NCBI GenBank assembly: GCA_964522105.1
Contig: CAZFVA010000008.1
Location: 51,814 to 115,813 of the forward strand
Direction: 5' to 3'
Length of the DNA: 64,000 nucleotides
Origin: JAGOFO01 sp964522105
GTDB lineage: Bacteria; Myxococcota_A; UBA9042; DTJE01
Part shown: in pieces, positions 1 to 9,317 of the stretch
Layout: every line of letters starts with the position of its first letter
How positions within the stretch are numbered: the stretch's first letter is position 1
Position numbers and translations under genes: made by a program
Notes under the pieces: model-generated
The model's input: only the letters and a program-made list of their open reading frames with translations
The model's database searches: none
Told to the model about the DNA's origin: nothing

Positions 1-2226
1 GTCAACAATCGCTATGAATGCTTCGGCCGCCTTGATGTATTCACCCTGATCAAAGGCCCTTTCAGCTTCCTTGAACTGGGCCCCCAGTTTGAAAAGCTTC
101 ACTTCCTTTGCCAGTGCCGTGCGATCTTCAGGCTTGCCGAGCTTCTGCTCGTCAATGCGTTTCGCCCAGACGGCAATGTTTTCCCAGTCGTTTTCAAGAC
201 GATACGAATTGATGATATTTGCAGCTGCGTATGCCGCCACGACATCCTGCGGCCACGTCTCGATGATTTTCAGATAGCGCTGTCTGGCTTCATCCAGATT
301 GTTGTACTTGTAGAACTCGGTCGCCACGCGGTAAGCCATACGACCTGGCAATTCAGGATCTGTCTGTGACTTTGTCTTCAAAGACACAAAGAAATCAGCA
401 TCTTCTACCCACTGAAGCGTCAATTCAGGAATCGGAAGCGGAGTCACCTGCACTTTGCCTTCAATCTCGGGCATCGGAACGTCGGTCACGTCACCCGTCT
501 CGCCGGGTACCGCAGACGCGGCCAACTTACCGTCCTTAACCTGTTTACCGGCTTCACGCTCTATTGAATCAATGACATTGAAGGCCGCTGATTCAAGATA
601 TTCCGTCTTTCCTACCCAGTCCCGGACCTTGCGGTACATAAGGGAAGCTGCGTCAAACTGGAACGAAAAGTAAAGGCAGTCGGCCAGCAGATATGCGTTT
701 TCATAGGCGTACTTGCTTTCCGGAAAACGCCTTAAATAGTCTTCATAAACATCAGCTGCTTTGCGGTACTCGGCAAGCGAAGCAACCAGGAATTTCTCGT
801 CCCCGCTGACGCTGGCCTGGCCCTTCAGCTCCTGCGCGCGCTTATGATGGAACTGCGCGGCCTGATTCATTGCCAGTTCAAGGCGCTTGTCGACCCGCGC
901 AAGAACTTCCGGGTGATCTTTGTTGTGTTCGTACCAGGCGCTTCCCGGACCATAATTTCTGGCCAGGGCCAGACGCTCGTTAATGGCAGACTCGGTATCC
1001 CGCAGCGTGTCGTAAACAGAAATAATCTTTTCCATGACGGCGGCGTTGCCGGGATTCATCGGATCGCGGGCAACTACCTGACGGTAAGCCTCGATCGCCA
1101 TCGGGAACTTTCTGACTTCATATTCGTCATAAAGGGCATCGGCATAGCGTTCAAGGACTTCACGCTCGTACGGTTTTCCGTCCGAAAGATACTTCAAGGC
1201 CCTTGCCACGTCGGCATCAGGATCATCAATGCCATCGCCATCCCAGTCTTCATCAGCAAGGCTGAGCCCCAGATATTCAACAGCTTCTGACCGAATCGCA
1301 ACAGCACGGGCGTCCGGTTTTTCCGCATTGTCGACATACTCGATCAACCGCTTGAACGTCCCGATGGCGACAGGGTAGTTGTAGTTCTGAAAATACGACC
1401 AGGCCAGTTTGTACAACAGAATCCCGAAGTATCCGGAATCCTTCGTGTCCAGAGCCTTCTCGTATGAAGCAATGGCCTGTGTGTAATCACCAAGATCAAA
1501 GTGATACTCACCGACCAGAAGCCACGCCTCGGGAACCCATGAACTGGTCGGGTACTTCTTGATAAGCGCAAGGAATACCTTTTCGTAACCGTCCTTGCCG
1601 GCCATCCTTAACGTATGACCGAACGCGTACATGGCGGTGTCAACTTCCGCAAAATCCGGAAAGTCATTGATAAGTCTTGAATAAGCGGCCAATGACTTTG
1701 AATAGTCACGATCCGGTTCAAGCGGCTCGTCCGCAAGCTTTCCCCGGTAGTACAGGTCCAGCTTCTTTTCGTAATCAGGCACTGCCTTCAGGTAGTCTTC
1801 CTGAGACTTGTCAAAATACAGTTTTGCAATGCGGAAAAGCATCGCCGGGGTATATGTTTTGTGGTTCGGATACCTGTCAAGGAAACGCTCAAAAACACTG
1901 ATTGCCAGGTCACGGCTGTCCCTGACATCTTCTTCAACCGCCGCCGCTTCAAGACGATGGATGCGCTCTATTGCACCACGCCGCCGATCGATTTCCTTTT
2001 TCAGCGACGCCAGAATTTCTTCGCGATACTGCTGCGCCTGCTCGTCGTAACGACCGACAAGCTGCTCGAGTACCTGAATCTCGGACTCGGAGATAGACGT
2101 TTTCCCGACAGGCGCGGCCCCTTGTTCTGAAGGTACGGCTGACGCGGTGGACGACGACACCAGCAAGGTAAAGACCATCGCCGAAGAAATAGCGGACAAC
2201 AATTTGTTTACCGTTATCCCAATCAT
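1..2226 (-). CDS. TPR-repeat exported protein, 3' end beyond the window
   Basis: The frame stays open from the ATG at 2226 to the left edge, giving at least 742 residues; the C-terminus is missing. The first ~30 residues are a signal peptide (hydrophobic stretch ending in a Ser/Ala-rich cleavage region). After a short Glu/Gln-rich helical stretch come many degenerate TPR-like units, with recurring Tyr-Pro helix ends ('DRYPNHKT', 'KKYPTSSW'). The start overlaps the stop of the preceding gene as ATGA, so translation is probably coupled. No enzymatic motif is visible. Large periplasmic TPR proteins usually scaffold envelope complexes; that role here is inferred from family and from its place downstream of the elongasome genes. 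Confidence 0.8.
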   Translation of the reverse strand, partial: MIGITVNKLLSAISSAMVFTLLVSSSTASAVPSEQGAAPVGKTSISESEIQVLEQLVGRYDEQAQQYREEILASLKKEIDRRRGAIERIHRLEAAAVEEDVRDSRDLAISVFERFLDRYPNHKTYTPAMLFRIAKLYFDKSQEDYLKAVPDYEKKLDLYYRGKLADEPLEPDRDYSKSLAAYSRLINDFPDFAEVDTAMYAFGHTLRMAGKDGYEKVFLALIKKYPTSSWVPEAWLLVGEYHFDLGDYTQAIASYEKALDTKDSGYFGILLYKLAWSYFQNYNYPVAIGTFKRLIEYVDNAEKPDARAVAIRSEAVEYLGLSLADEDWDGDGIDDPDADVARALKYLSDGKPYEREVLERYADALYDEYEVRKFPMAIEAYRQVVARDPMNPGNAAVMEKIISVYDTLRDTESAINERLALARNYGPGSAWYEHNKDHPEVLARVDKRLELAMNQAAQFHHKRAQELKGQASVSGDEKFLVASLAEYRKAADVYEDYLRRFPESKYAYENAYLLADCLYFSFQFDAASLMYRKVRDWVGKTEYLESAAFNVIDSIEREAGKQVKDGKLAASAVPGETGDVTDVPMPEIEGKVQVTPLPIPELTLQWVEDADFFVSLKTKSQTDPELPGRMAYRVATEFYKYNNLDEARQRYLKIIETWPQDVVAAYAAANIINSYRLENDWENIAVWAKRIDEQKLGKPEDRTALAKEVKLFKLGAQFKEAERAFDQGEYIKAAEAFIAIVD

Positions 2227-4637
2227 TCCGGCGACTCTCCCGCTTTCTTGCTGTCCCGCTGATTTTCCTTGTTGTACGCCTGCTCAAGGACTCCCAGCGA
2301 TTTCATCTTGGCGGCCCGCTTTTCGTTTAGAACCTTCAACTTCTGACGCGCCCGCTGCTGTCTTTCCCACGCAACATCAACAACACCGAGATCTGCCTCA
2401 AGAAGGACGCCTGCAATACGCTGACGGACCGATTCAAAAAGCCTGTAGCCTTCGGTCTCGGAAAACCTCCTGGAATCCATCTCGACTCTCTGAACCTCGG
2501 CCACCATGCGCTCTAGCTCGGCTTTCTCGCCAAGAACACTCTTTTCCAGGGCAGCAGCACCTGAATCAACGACCTTAAGAAGCCTGCCAACGACTTTTCT
2601 GGTTGAATCGGCGGCTGAAACGGCCTTCCCGATTACCCGTGAAGCTTCAGACATGAACTTCCCGGCATCCTTGTCAACAGACGCGCCCTTTTCAGCAAGG
2701 ACGCCGGCTTCAAAGACAAGGGCCTTCATCAGAAGTTCCCTGGCCATATCAGCGTTTTTCAAAGCCATCGGGGAATTTCTTACGGACGACGCCTTTGTCA
2801 CGGCATTCTTCAATTTCGCGGCTTCCACGCCAAGATCAGAAAGGGCGTTTCTGACAGTTTCCATCTCGCTGCGAATCAACTTTTCCTTTTCCGCAGAGAG
2901 GGTTACATCCTGCCTGGCCTTCTGCTCACGAATCCACTCGTCGATTCCACGGATCTGCTGATACTCAATGTTCAAAACAGCGTCGATCATGAAAAGTTGC
3001 CTTTCCATAACCTGCATGTCTTCCCCGACGGCCTTGTCACGGGCGAGGTATTCGCTTAATTTAATCGGCCCTTCCTGGAACTTCTTATAAGCCTGCTGCC
3101 GACTTTTGACTGCCGCCTGATACTGCGCCAGGGCTTCCCCGGTCAACGCGCGACTCACAATCGGCTCAAGCTCGACAGCAAGTCGCACTGCAGCCTCAAG
3201 AAGACTGCCTTCAGAACTCTTCAGATAAAGATATTTCTGCTTCAACACGGGGAATGTCTCGATTGCGCCGCCGGACTGAAGCGTATAAAGGAGCCTGCCG
3301 ACAATCTCGAATGACTGCCTGACGTCTTCCTTTTCCGTTTTCAAGTCCTTGAACAACACACCGACCGAATGCATTCCACCATCATTCTCGAGCCATTTTG
3401 TTGTCTTTTCAGATAACGGAACCCTGACCTTGAACGCTTCGTTATCGTTGACCGTCATGTAATCAAAGTATTCAGACAGACTGCTGCGACTTGCGGCAAC
3501 AGTATCAAGTTCCTTCACAACCGGGGTCAGCACACTGGAAATATCGCGGTACGCACCCTCAGCCCCGTCAATGTCACCGAGCCGGGACATTATCCGGCCA
3601 CGCAAGGCGGCGGCACGAAGAGACAGGTCACCAGGTTCAAGCCGCATGACCAGAATATTCAGCACGTACACAGCGTTCTTAAGATCGCCAACCTTCACGT
3701 GAACCCACGCCGAATCGTAAAGCGAATCAAAAAACGAAGAAGAAGACTGCTCAATCTGCTGAAGACTTAGAAGGGCTTCGTCATACCTGGCCTGAAGAAA
3801 CAAAATTTTGGCCTGCGCAAGCAGAGCCCTGCCCCGGACATCTATCGTTGTCTGGTCTGTGCCCTGCGTGCGGGCAGCAGCGGCAAAGCCGGCCCAGGAC
3901 TCATCAAGACGTCCCGCCTCGGCATCAATCACACCCATGAAATAGCGCGCCCGCCCAAAGTCCAGAGAACCATCGGCGATAGACGAAAATACTTTGTAGG
4001 CCTTGGAGTTATTGCCCTGGTGGTACAGAAACTTTCCATAGCAATAAAGAACATTTGGTTCGGCAAGAAGACCTGAATCTATCTTGGCGGACCATTTTTC
4101 AGCCCCGGAAAAATCATTAATTGCGACAGATGATTCAAAAAGTCTGGCAACAGCGCGACCATAATCAGCACCGGCTGCAGGATTGGCGGCCAGCATGAAA
4201 TAAACGCGGGCAGCAATCAGATTGCGACTTCTATAAAGACTCTCGCCAAGCCTGAAAGCCGTACCGAAATATTCGATCGAATTCTTGCGCGAAATCTTGT
4301 CGAGCGCGTCCTTATACAGTGTAGCGGCCCTTTCATAATCACCCGATTCAAAATACAGGTCGGCATCAAGCAGACGCCTCTCGACAGGAAAGTAATTCGT
4401 AACAGCGACAAGGCTTTCAATCTCGGCATCAGCCCGCTTTAACGCTGTCTCGACATTTCCGACGTCGGCCTCGACAGACGACACCACTTGAAAAAAGCGT
4501 TCAGCATCGCGGGCCTTAATCTTTTTTCCTGATGCATAAGAAAGGGTTACAGGTGACGAGGCGACACAGAAGGCAGCACAAAGAACGACCGGTCTAAAAA
4601 AACATGAGAATGTTTTGTCGTTAAAGAACCCGGTCAT
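2223..4637 (-). CDS. Large TPR / coiled-coil exported protein
   Basis: 804 residues from the ATG at 4637, which follows GGTGAAG; an in-frame start at 4703 would overlap the upstream gene and lacks a good ribosome site. Residues ~10-35 form a signal peptide ending near SYASG. The N-terminal half has tandem TPR-like helical pairs ('LYFESGDYERAATLYKDAL', 'LFLQARYDEALLSLQQIE'). The C-terminal half is long charged helices rich in Lys, Glu, Ala and Arg, probably coiled coil. It lies 16 nt after the small coiled-coil gene and overlaps the next TPR gene by 4 nt (ATGA). No catalytic motif is seen. A periplasmic scaffold role is inferred. Confidence 0.8.
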   Translation of the reverse strand: MTGFFNDKTFSCFFRPVVLCAAFCVASSPVTLSYASGKKIKARDAERFFQVVSSVEADVGNVETALKRADAEIESLVAVTNYFPVERRLLDADLYFESGDYERAATLYKDALDKISRKNSIEYFGTAFRLGESLYRSRNLIAARVYFMLAANPAAGADYGRAVARLFESSVAINDFSGAEKWSAKIDSGLLAEPNVLYCYGKFLYHQGNNSKAYKVFSSIADGSLDFGRARYFMGVIDAEAGRLDESWAGFAAAARTQGTDQTTIDVRGRALLAQAKILFLQARYDEALLSLQQIEQSSSSFFDSLYDSAWVHVKVGDLKNAVYVLNILVMRLEPGDLSLRAAALRGRIMSRLGDIDGAEGAYRDISSVLTPVVKELDTVAASRSSLSEYFDYMTVNDNEAFKVRVPLSEKTTKWLENDGGMHSVGVLFKDLKTEKEDVRQSFEIVGRLLYTLQSGGAIETFPVLKQKYLYLKSSEGSLLEAAVRLAVELEPIVSRALTGEALAQYQAAVKSRQQAYKKFQEGPIKLSEYLARDKAVGEDMQVMERQLFMIDAVLNIEYQQIRGIDEWIREQKARQDVTLSAEKEKLIRSEMETVRNALSDLGVEAAKLKNAVTKASSVRNSPMALKNADMARELLMKALVFEAGVLAEKGASVDKDAGKFMSEASRVIGKAVSAADSTRKVVGRLLKVVDSGAAALEKSVLGEKAELERMVAEVQRVEMDSRRFSETEGYRLFESVRQRIAGVLLEADLGVVDVAWERQQRARQKLKVLNEKRAAKMKSLGVLEQAYNKENQRDSKKAGESPE

Positions 4638-4653
4638 GTCATCTTCACCGCGG

Positions 4654-5361
4654 TTATTCGACGCCTGCGGCTTCAGCGCTATCCTGACCACCAGACAGGT
4701 CACCGGACATCAGCCGTTTCTGCTTCAGACCAAAACGAACCGATGGACGGTCCTGAAGAGGGGCAGCAAGACCGCCCTTTTCGAAGGAAACCACACTGAC
4801 CTGAGCTTCCATTCCGGAATTGGCAAAGAATGTGAAAGACGATTTCACAATAAACGCATACCCGTCCACGTATGTGAACAGTCCGTTATTCGCCCGCATT
4901 TTGATTTCTACGGAAAGCAGATGATTGCCAGTGGCCACGCTGCCGGTAAAAACCTCGAACGAATCTGCCGACGCCAGTTTTCCGTCACGATTGGTCCTGA
5001 AATAAACCTTTTCGCCATCCAGAAAATAAACAATTTCTTCGATATCCATCGACGAAGACATCGTGTTGCGATGGACTATCCGGGCCTTGGATTCAGAAAT
5101 CAGGTTATGCATAATCTGCTCGCGCAGAAGCAGAAGCCTGGTCTTTGAATCAAAGACACGACCTTTAAGTTCTTCAACCCGTTCCCGAAGCGCCCTCAAC
5201 CGAACATCGAATCCAGCACCCCCGGCATCACCGGCAGTTGAGGCAGTTGCGGCAGTTGCGGCCGTATCCGCAGGTGCAGTACCTGTGGAATCAGGCTGTT
5301 GCGCCAGTGCCAGGACAGGGCAGACAGTCAAAACACAATAAATGATTAACGCCCGGATCAT
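4654..5361 (-). CDS. Exported coiled-coil protein of unknown function
   Basis: 235 residues from the ATG at 5361, preceded by GGAG; a start at 5445 would put non-signal sequence ahead of the hydrophobic leader. Residues 1-21 are a signal peptide ending ALAQQ, followed by an Ala/Thr-rich linker, a short coiled coil ('LRALRERVEELKGRVFDSK') and a beta-rich domain with 'GNHLLSVEIKMRANNG'. Similar proteins in myxobacterial genomes are, as I recall, mislabelled as dihydrolipoamide acetyltransferase; no lipoyl or acyltransferase motif is present here. It is the first gene of a three-gene run with two TPR proteins, so a joint envelope complex is likely. The 176 nt between it and rodA could hold a promoter. 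Confidence 0.75.
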   Translation of the reverse strand: MIRALIIYCVLTVCPVLALAQQPDSTGTAPADTAATAATASTAGDAGGAGFDVRLRALRERVEELKGRVFDSKTRLLLLREQIMHNLISESKARIVHRNTMSSSMDIEEIVYFLDGEKVYFRTNRDGKLASADSFEVFTGSVATGNHLLSVEIKMRANNGLFTYVDGYAFIVKSSFTFFANSGMEAQVSVVSFEKGGLAAPLQDRPSVRFGLKQKRLMSGDLSGGQDSAEAAGVE

Positions 5362-5537
5362 CTGACGACTCCAGGTTTCTATTACCAAACCGTTGACGAA
5401 CCCACCCTGACAATCCGACCGGCACAGGCTAAAAGCACCCGCCATCTCTTGTCACCGAATTTTAAGCGAACTTACCCGGCAAGTCAAAAGCAGGCAGGCC
5501 GAAAGCACAAGATTTACGGTATTAATTGCAGATTGGA

Positions 5538-6659
5538 CTAAACCTGGCCTTTATGAATTCCGGCATTCAGGGCAAGCCCGACCGCGACCATCGACGACAG
5601 CATCGATGATCCGCCATACGACATCAGGGGAAGAGTCAGGCCGACGACCGGGAAAAGCCCCAGAACCATTCCAATATTAAAGACTACCTGCCAGAAGATG
5701 GTCGCGACCGCACCTACACTTACAAGAACCCCGAATCGTTCCCGGGCGCGAATCGCAACGACCAGAAGTGAAATGACAAGCACAAGATACACGACCAGCA
5801 ACGCGACGCACCCGATAAACCCGCGTTCCTCGGCAAAAGACGCGAAAATGTAATCATTGTGCATCTCGGGCAGATAGCGCAGACGCGATTGGACACCCTG
5901 ACCACCGCCCTTCCCGGCGATACGCCCGCTTCCGACGGCCCAAAGCGCCTGTTCAGGCTGCATGCCTTTATCAAGATTGCGCTTTGCCGACGGTTCCTGC
6001 GTGCTCATCTTCATCCAGACCCGAACTCTGTCTTTTTGATATGGCCTGATAAGATTAAGGTTCCAGGCCAGAGGAATTACCAGCGCGGCTATCGCCAGCA
6101 ACGAAAGAAAAGACCGAAAACGGATGCCTTCAAAAAACATCACCGAAAAGCCGATAGCTGCCACGACCATCGCAGTCCCGAGATCAGGCTGGGCAAGGAT
6201 CAGAAGCATCGGAAGAAGAATAAATCCAAGTGGTTTCAGCAACATCCGCAACGTATAACGCTCGGGATTCTTTTCACTGTGAAAAAATCTGGCCAGCATC
6301 AGAACGACACCGACCTTGATGAACTCGGAAGGCTGGATACCGACCTGACCGATGTTGAACCATCGTCTGGAATTATTGATTTCCCTGCCGAAGATAAGCA
6401 CAGCGACAAGCAGAATAATTACACTCCAGTAAAAAACCGGAGCGAGCTGCTGAAAAAACCGCATATCAATGACGGCCACGGCGATCGCGACCATGCAACT
6501 GATGACGACCCACAGAACCTGCGTCTGATGAAACGTCTCGCCTGTATATGAAGCAGCGTTTGTAAGATTGACCAGGCCCATGACCAGAAGAACCATCAGC
6601 GCTGCACCGGCCACCCAGACGGCGCGACTGAATCTTTTTCTGTCCCGTGTCCTTATCAT
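5538..6659 (-). CDS. rodA: Rod-shape SEDS glycosyltransferase RodA
   Basis: 373 residues, the usual length of the RodA/FtsW/SpoVE family. These inner-membrane enzymes polymerise lipid II glycan strands with their partner class B PBP. About ten hydrophobic segments are visible. Family motifs include 'FGREINNSRRWFNIG', 'QPSEFIKVGVVL', 'AQPDLGTAMVV' (the loop carrying the catalytic Asp region), 'EMHNDYIFASFAEERGFIG' and the C-terminal 'GLTLPLMSYGGSSML'. The start ATG shares one base with the mrdA stop (TGATG), so the two are translationally coupled. It is the last gene of mreB-mreC-mreD-mrdA-rodA, hence RodA rather than FtsW. Confidence 0.96.
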   Translation of the reverse strand: MIRTRDRKRFSRAVWVAGAALMVLLVMGLVNLTNAASYTGETFHQTQVLWVVISCMVAIAVAVIDMRFFQQLAPVFYWSVIILLVAVLIFGREINNSRRWFNIGQVGIQPSEFIKVGVVLMLARFFHSEKNPERYTLRMLLKPLGFILLPMLLILAQPDLGTAMVVAAIGFSVMFFEGIRFRSFLSLLAIAALVIPLAWNLNLIRPYQKDRVRVWMKMSTQEPSAKRNLDKGMQPEQALWAVGSGRIAGKGGGQGVQSRLRYLPEMHNDYIFASFAEERGFIGCVALLVVYLVLVISLLVVAIRARERFGVLVSVGAVATIFWQVVFNIGMVLGLFPVVGLTLPLMSYGGSSMLSSMVAVGLALNAGIHKGQV

Positions 6660-8743
6660 CAGTCCTCTTTATCCGGCAAATCAACCGGGTCAACCGGGTC
6701 AACCGATTCCCGCTGGCCTGACGGTCCGGCAAAACCGGGGGCGACCTGCCTGCTGTCGAAGATTATCTCAAGTTCCGGATTGTCCTTGAATCCCTCCCAG
6801 AGATCCCCGAACTCTTCAGCATGTTCACGGTAATAAGTTTCAATCACCTTACGCGCAATCGGGGCAGCCACTGCGCCGCCGAAACCGGCATGTTCAACAA
6901 ACACGGCGACCGCAATTTTTGGTCTTTTTGCCGGCGCAACCGCCAGGAACCATGCGTGATCTTCCTTAAGCCAGCTCTGAACTTCCGGAGCTGCATCTTT
7001 TCTGGACTCACGGGCTTCCGCGGTGCCTGTCTTACCTGAAAACGGCAGTTCAGTTATGCGTGAAGTATAAGCCGTCCCGTCTTCGTCGTTCACTGCACCC
7101 AGCAGACCTTTCATCACAAGATCCAGGTGCTCACGCATCAATGGTAATGTGCGTGTAACTTCAGGTTCAACGGTCGTTTCTTCACCTGTCTCGATGTCTA
7201 TCAGCGCCTGCAGAAGGTGGGGCCGCATAAGGCGTCCGCCGTTAACCAGTGCAGCATATGCCCTGGCCATTGACAGCGGAGTTGCCCGGATATCGCCCTG
7301 GCCAACCGATGCATTAATTGCAAAACCTGGTTGGAAACCACCACGGGAAGTCGTGTACCAGCGCTCGGTCGGCATCAAACCGGCCATCTCGCCAATTTCG
7401 ATACCGGTCTTTTCACCTACCCCGAAAAGATCCCTGGCATAGTGGGCAATAACATCAATGCCGAGCAGGTCACCAAGTCTGTAGAAATAAGTGTCACAGG
7501 ACTGAATAAGCGAGCTGACCAGATCAACTTCGCCATGTCCGAAACGCTTGAAACAGCGGAATCGCCTGTTCCGGTATTCATAATACCCGGGGCAGTCGAC
7601 CCTGGTTCTGGAATCAATGACACCTTCCATCAAACCGGCCAGAGCCGTAAAGACCTTGAATGTGGACCCGGGTGGAAAAGCCGACACTGCCTTGTTCATC
7701 ATCGGAGCGTACTCCGGCGACAGGGGCGGCGCCGGTTCAGTTGCGGCGGCAGTAAGGCGCGGACCCAGTTCGAACGTCGGTTCGCTTGCCATCACCAGAA
7801 CTTCGCCAGTCTGTACGTCAATCGCGACAACGGCACCGGACTTCTGCGGCTTCAAAGCGGCGGCCGCCGCCTTCTGAAGAACTATATCAAGGGTCAGCCT
7901 GATGTTTTTGCCGGACTGCGGGGGAAAGGAAACGAGATCCTTGAACGGTTCCGGAAGGTCAGAAGGACGAATCCTGTTTCCGGAAGCACTTCTTACATAC
8001 ACGTCTTCGCCGGCCTTACCGCGAAGAACTGAATCCATCGCCTTCTCGATGCCGGAGCGACCTATGACGTCAGCCGACTTGATTGCACCGCCCGAAGCGT
8101 CAACCTCTTCGCCGGTAACCTCGTTAACGTAACCGAGGGCATGAACGGTAGCAGGCCCCGCCGGGTAATAGCGCACCATTCTTGAATGAAGCGAAAAACC
8201 GGGCATCTCGTGAAGATGGGCCTGAACAACTGCCTTTTCGTCAAAAAACGTCTTCCCGCATTTTGAACAGACCATATGCCCGTTGGACGCATCGAATCTC
8301 AAAGGCTCAAGGTCGAATGGACACCTGGAACCGACAAGATTTCTTTTGATCGGAATCTTGTGAAAGCGCTTTGACCCCTGTCGGCCGTCAATAATCTTCT
8401 CGAGCGCATCTGCCGCCTCTGACGGATTCACGACGCCAAAATCTATCAACTTTTTTACGACTTCTTCCGGTTGTGAAACGTGATGCGGAATAACCATCAG
8501 GTCGGAAACTTCAACGTCTGAAGCCAGAAGAACGCCGTTTCTGTCGTAAATGGCTCCACGCGGGGGCACGATGCGTTCACGGACAACGTGGCTTACGGTT
8601 GCCAGAGTTTCGTACCGTTCGCCGTGAACAATCTGAAGTACAAAAAGGCGGGCGCAGAGAGCCAGAAACACCAGCACGATAAGGATTACCGCCCACCGGA
8701 AGTGGGTTCTATATTCAACCAGCCCGTCCTGAAGACCGATCAA
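6659..8743 (-). CDS. mrdA: Penicillin-binding protein 2 (elongasome transpeptidase) with a zinc-ribbon insertion
   Basis: 694 residues from a TTG start at 8743, with GGAG seven bases upstream. Single N-terminal membrane anchor (~17-38). 'PPRGAIYDRNG' (60-70) opens the pedestal domain. Transpeptidase motifs are S360-T-F-K363, S415-C-D417 (the form usual in PBP2) and K571-T-G573. It crosslinks peptidoglycan with RodA during lateral growth. Between the pedestal segment and 'YYPAGPATVHALGYV' there is an insertion with Cys141, Cys159-x2-Cys162 and several His (156, 176, 178), which looks like a zinc ribbon; ordinary PBP2 proteins lack this as far as I know. The C-terminus is a soluble tail with a Val-Asp-Pro repeat. 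Confidence 0.95.
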   Translation of the reverse strand: MIGLQDGLVEYRTHFRWAVILIVLVFLALCARLFVLQIVHGERYETLATVSHVVRERIVPPRGAIYDRNGVLLASDVEVSDLMVIPHHVSQPEEVVKKLIDFGVVNPSEAADALEKIIDGRQGSKRFHKIPIKRNLVGSRCPFDLEPLRFDASNGHMVCSKCGKTFFDEKAVVQAHLHEMPGFSLHSRMVRYYPAGPATVHALGYVNEVTGEEVDASGGAIKSADVIGRSGIEKAMDSVLRGKAGEDVYVRSASGNRIRPSDLPEPFKDLVSFPPQSGKNIRLTLDIVLQKAAAAALKPQKSGAVVAIDVQTGEVLVMASEPTFELGPRLTAAATEPAPPLSPEYAPMMNKAVSAFPPGSTFKVFTALAGLMEGVIDSRTRVDCPGYYEYRNRRFRCFKRFGHGEVDLVSSLIQSCDTYFYRLGDLLGIDVIAHYARDLFGVGEKTGIEIGEMAGLMPTERWYTTSRGGFQPGFAINASVGQGDIRATPLSMARAYAALVNGGRLMRPHLLQALIDIETGEETTVEPEVTRTLPLMREHLDLVMKGLLGAVNDEDGTAYTSRITELPFSGKTGTAEARESRKDAAPEVQSWLKEDHAWFLAVAPAKRPKIAVAVFVEHAGFGGAVAAPIARKVIETYYREHAEEFGDLWEGFKDNPELEIIFDSRQVAPGFAGPSGQRESVDPVDPVDLPDKED

Positions 8744-8801
8744 AACGTAACTCCGTAAAATGGGTTTCGGGTCGTAACCCGCAGTCAGTCAGCCGGGATA
8801 A

Positions 8802-9317
8802 TCACACAAAAAGGCTGCGCGCGTCACGTTTACGATGAAAACGACCGTCTGCGATCCCAAACAGCTTGAACAACAAGGGGGCAAACACCGCCGTCATGAC
8901 TGCCTGGGTAAGGCCGTTCGTGACTACCAGAGTCGAGTAACTGTACCCGCGATCAAATACGACCGAGAAAAGAAGAAACAGCAGCGCGGACAACACTGAC
9001 GACGCAAACACGACCAGCATCAACGGGATAGTTCTGCTTAACTGGAATCGCGACATTGCCATCCTGGCAAGCACAAACATGACAACCTGAATCTCCATCT
9101 GCATGCCGAACAGGCCGCCGGGCATGAAGGCGTCGGTCAGCAGACCCATCAGCGAAACGATAAGCAGGGGCGCGACACCGGACGTGGAAGACGCAAGAAA
9201 TATTGTGGCGACCAGAGTTACATCAACAGAAAAATTCTGAAGGCCCAGGAGCGTCAGGGCAGGTATCTGCAACATCAGACAGACAAAGACAATTATCAGG
9301 ACAAAGACGCTACGCAT
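8802..9317 (-). CDS. mreD: Rod-shape-determining membrane protein MreD
   Basis: 171 residues, about five to six transmembrane segments and almost no soluble part, typical of MreD. It helps couple MreB filaments to the periplasmic synthases in the inner membrane. Sequence conservation in this family is low; the call rests on length, topology, 'ALTDAFMPGGLFGMQM'-like loop and position between mreC and mrdA. Its ATG overlaps the mreC stop (TAATG). The C-terminus ends in an Arg/Lys-rich cytoplasmic tail. Confidence 0.9.
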   Translation of the reverse strand: MRSVFVLIIVFVCLMLQIPALTLLGLQNFSVDVTLVATIFLASSTSGVAPLLIVSLMGLLTDAFMPGGLFGMQMEIQVVMFVLARMAMSRFQLSRTIPLMLVVFASSVLSALLFLLFSVVFDRGYSYSTLVVTNGLTQAVMTAVFAPLLFKLFGIADGRFHRKRDARSLFV

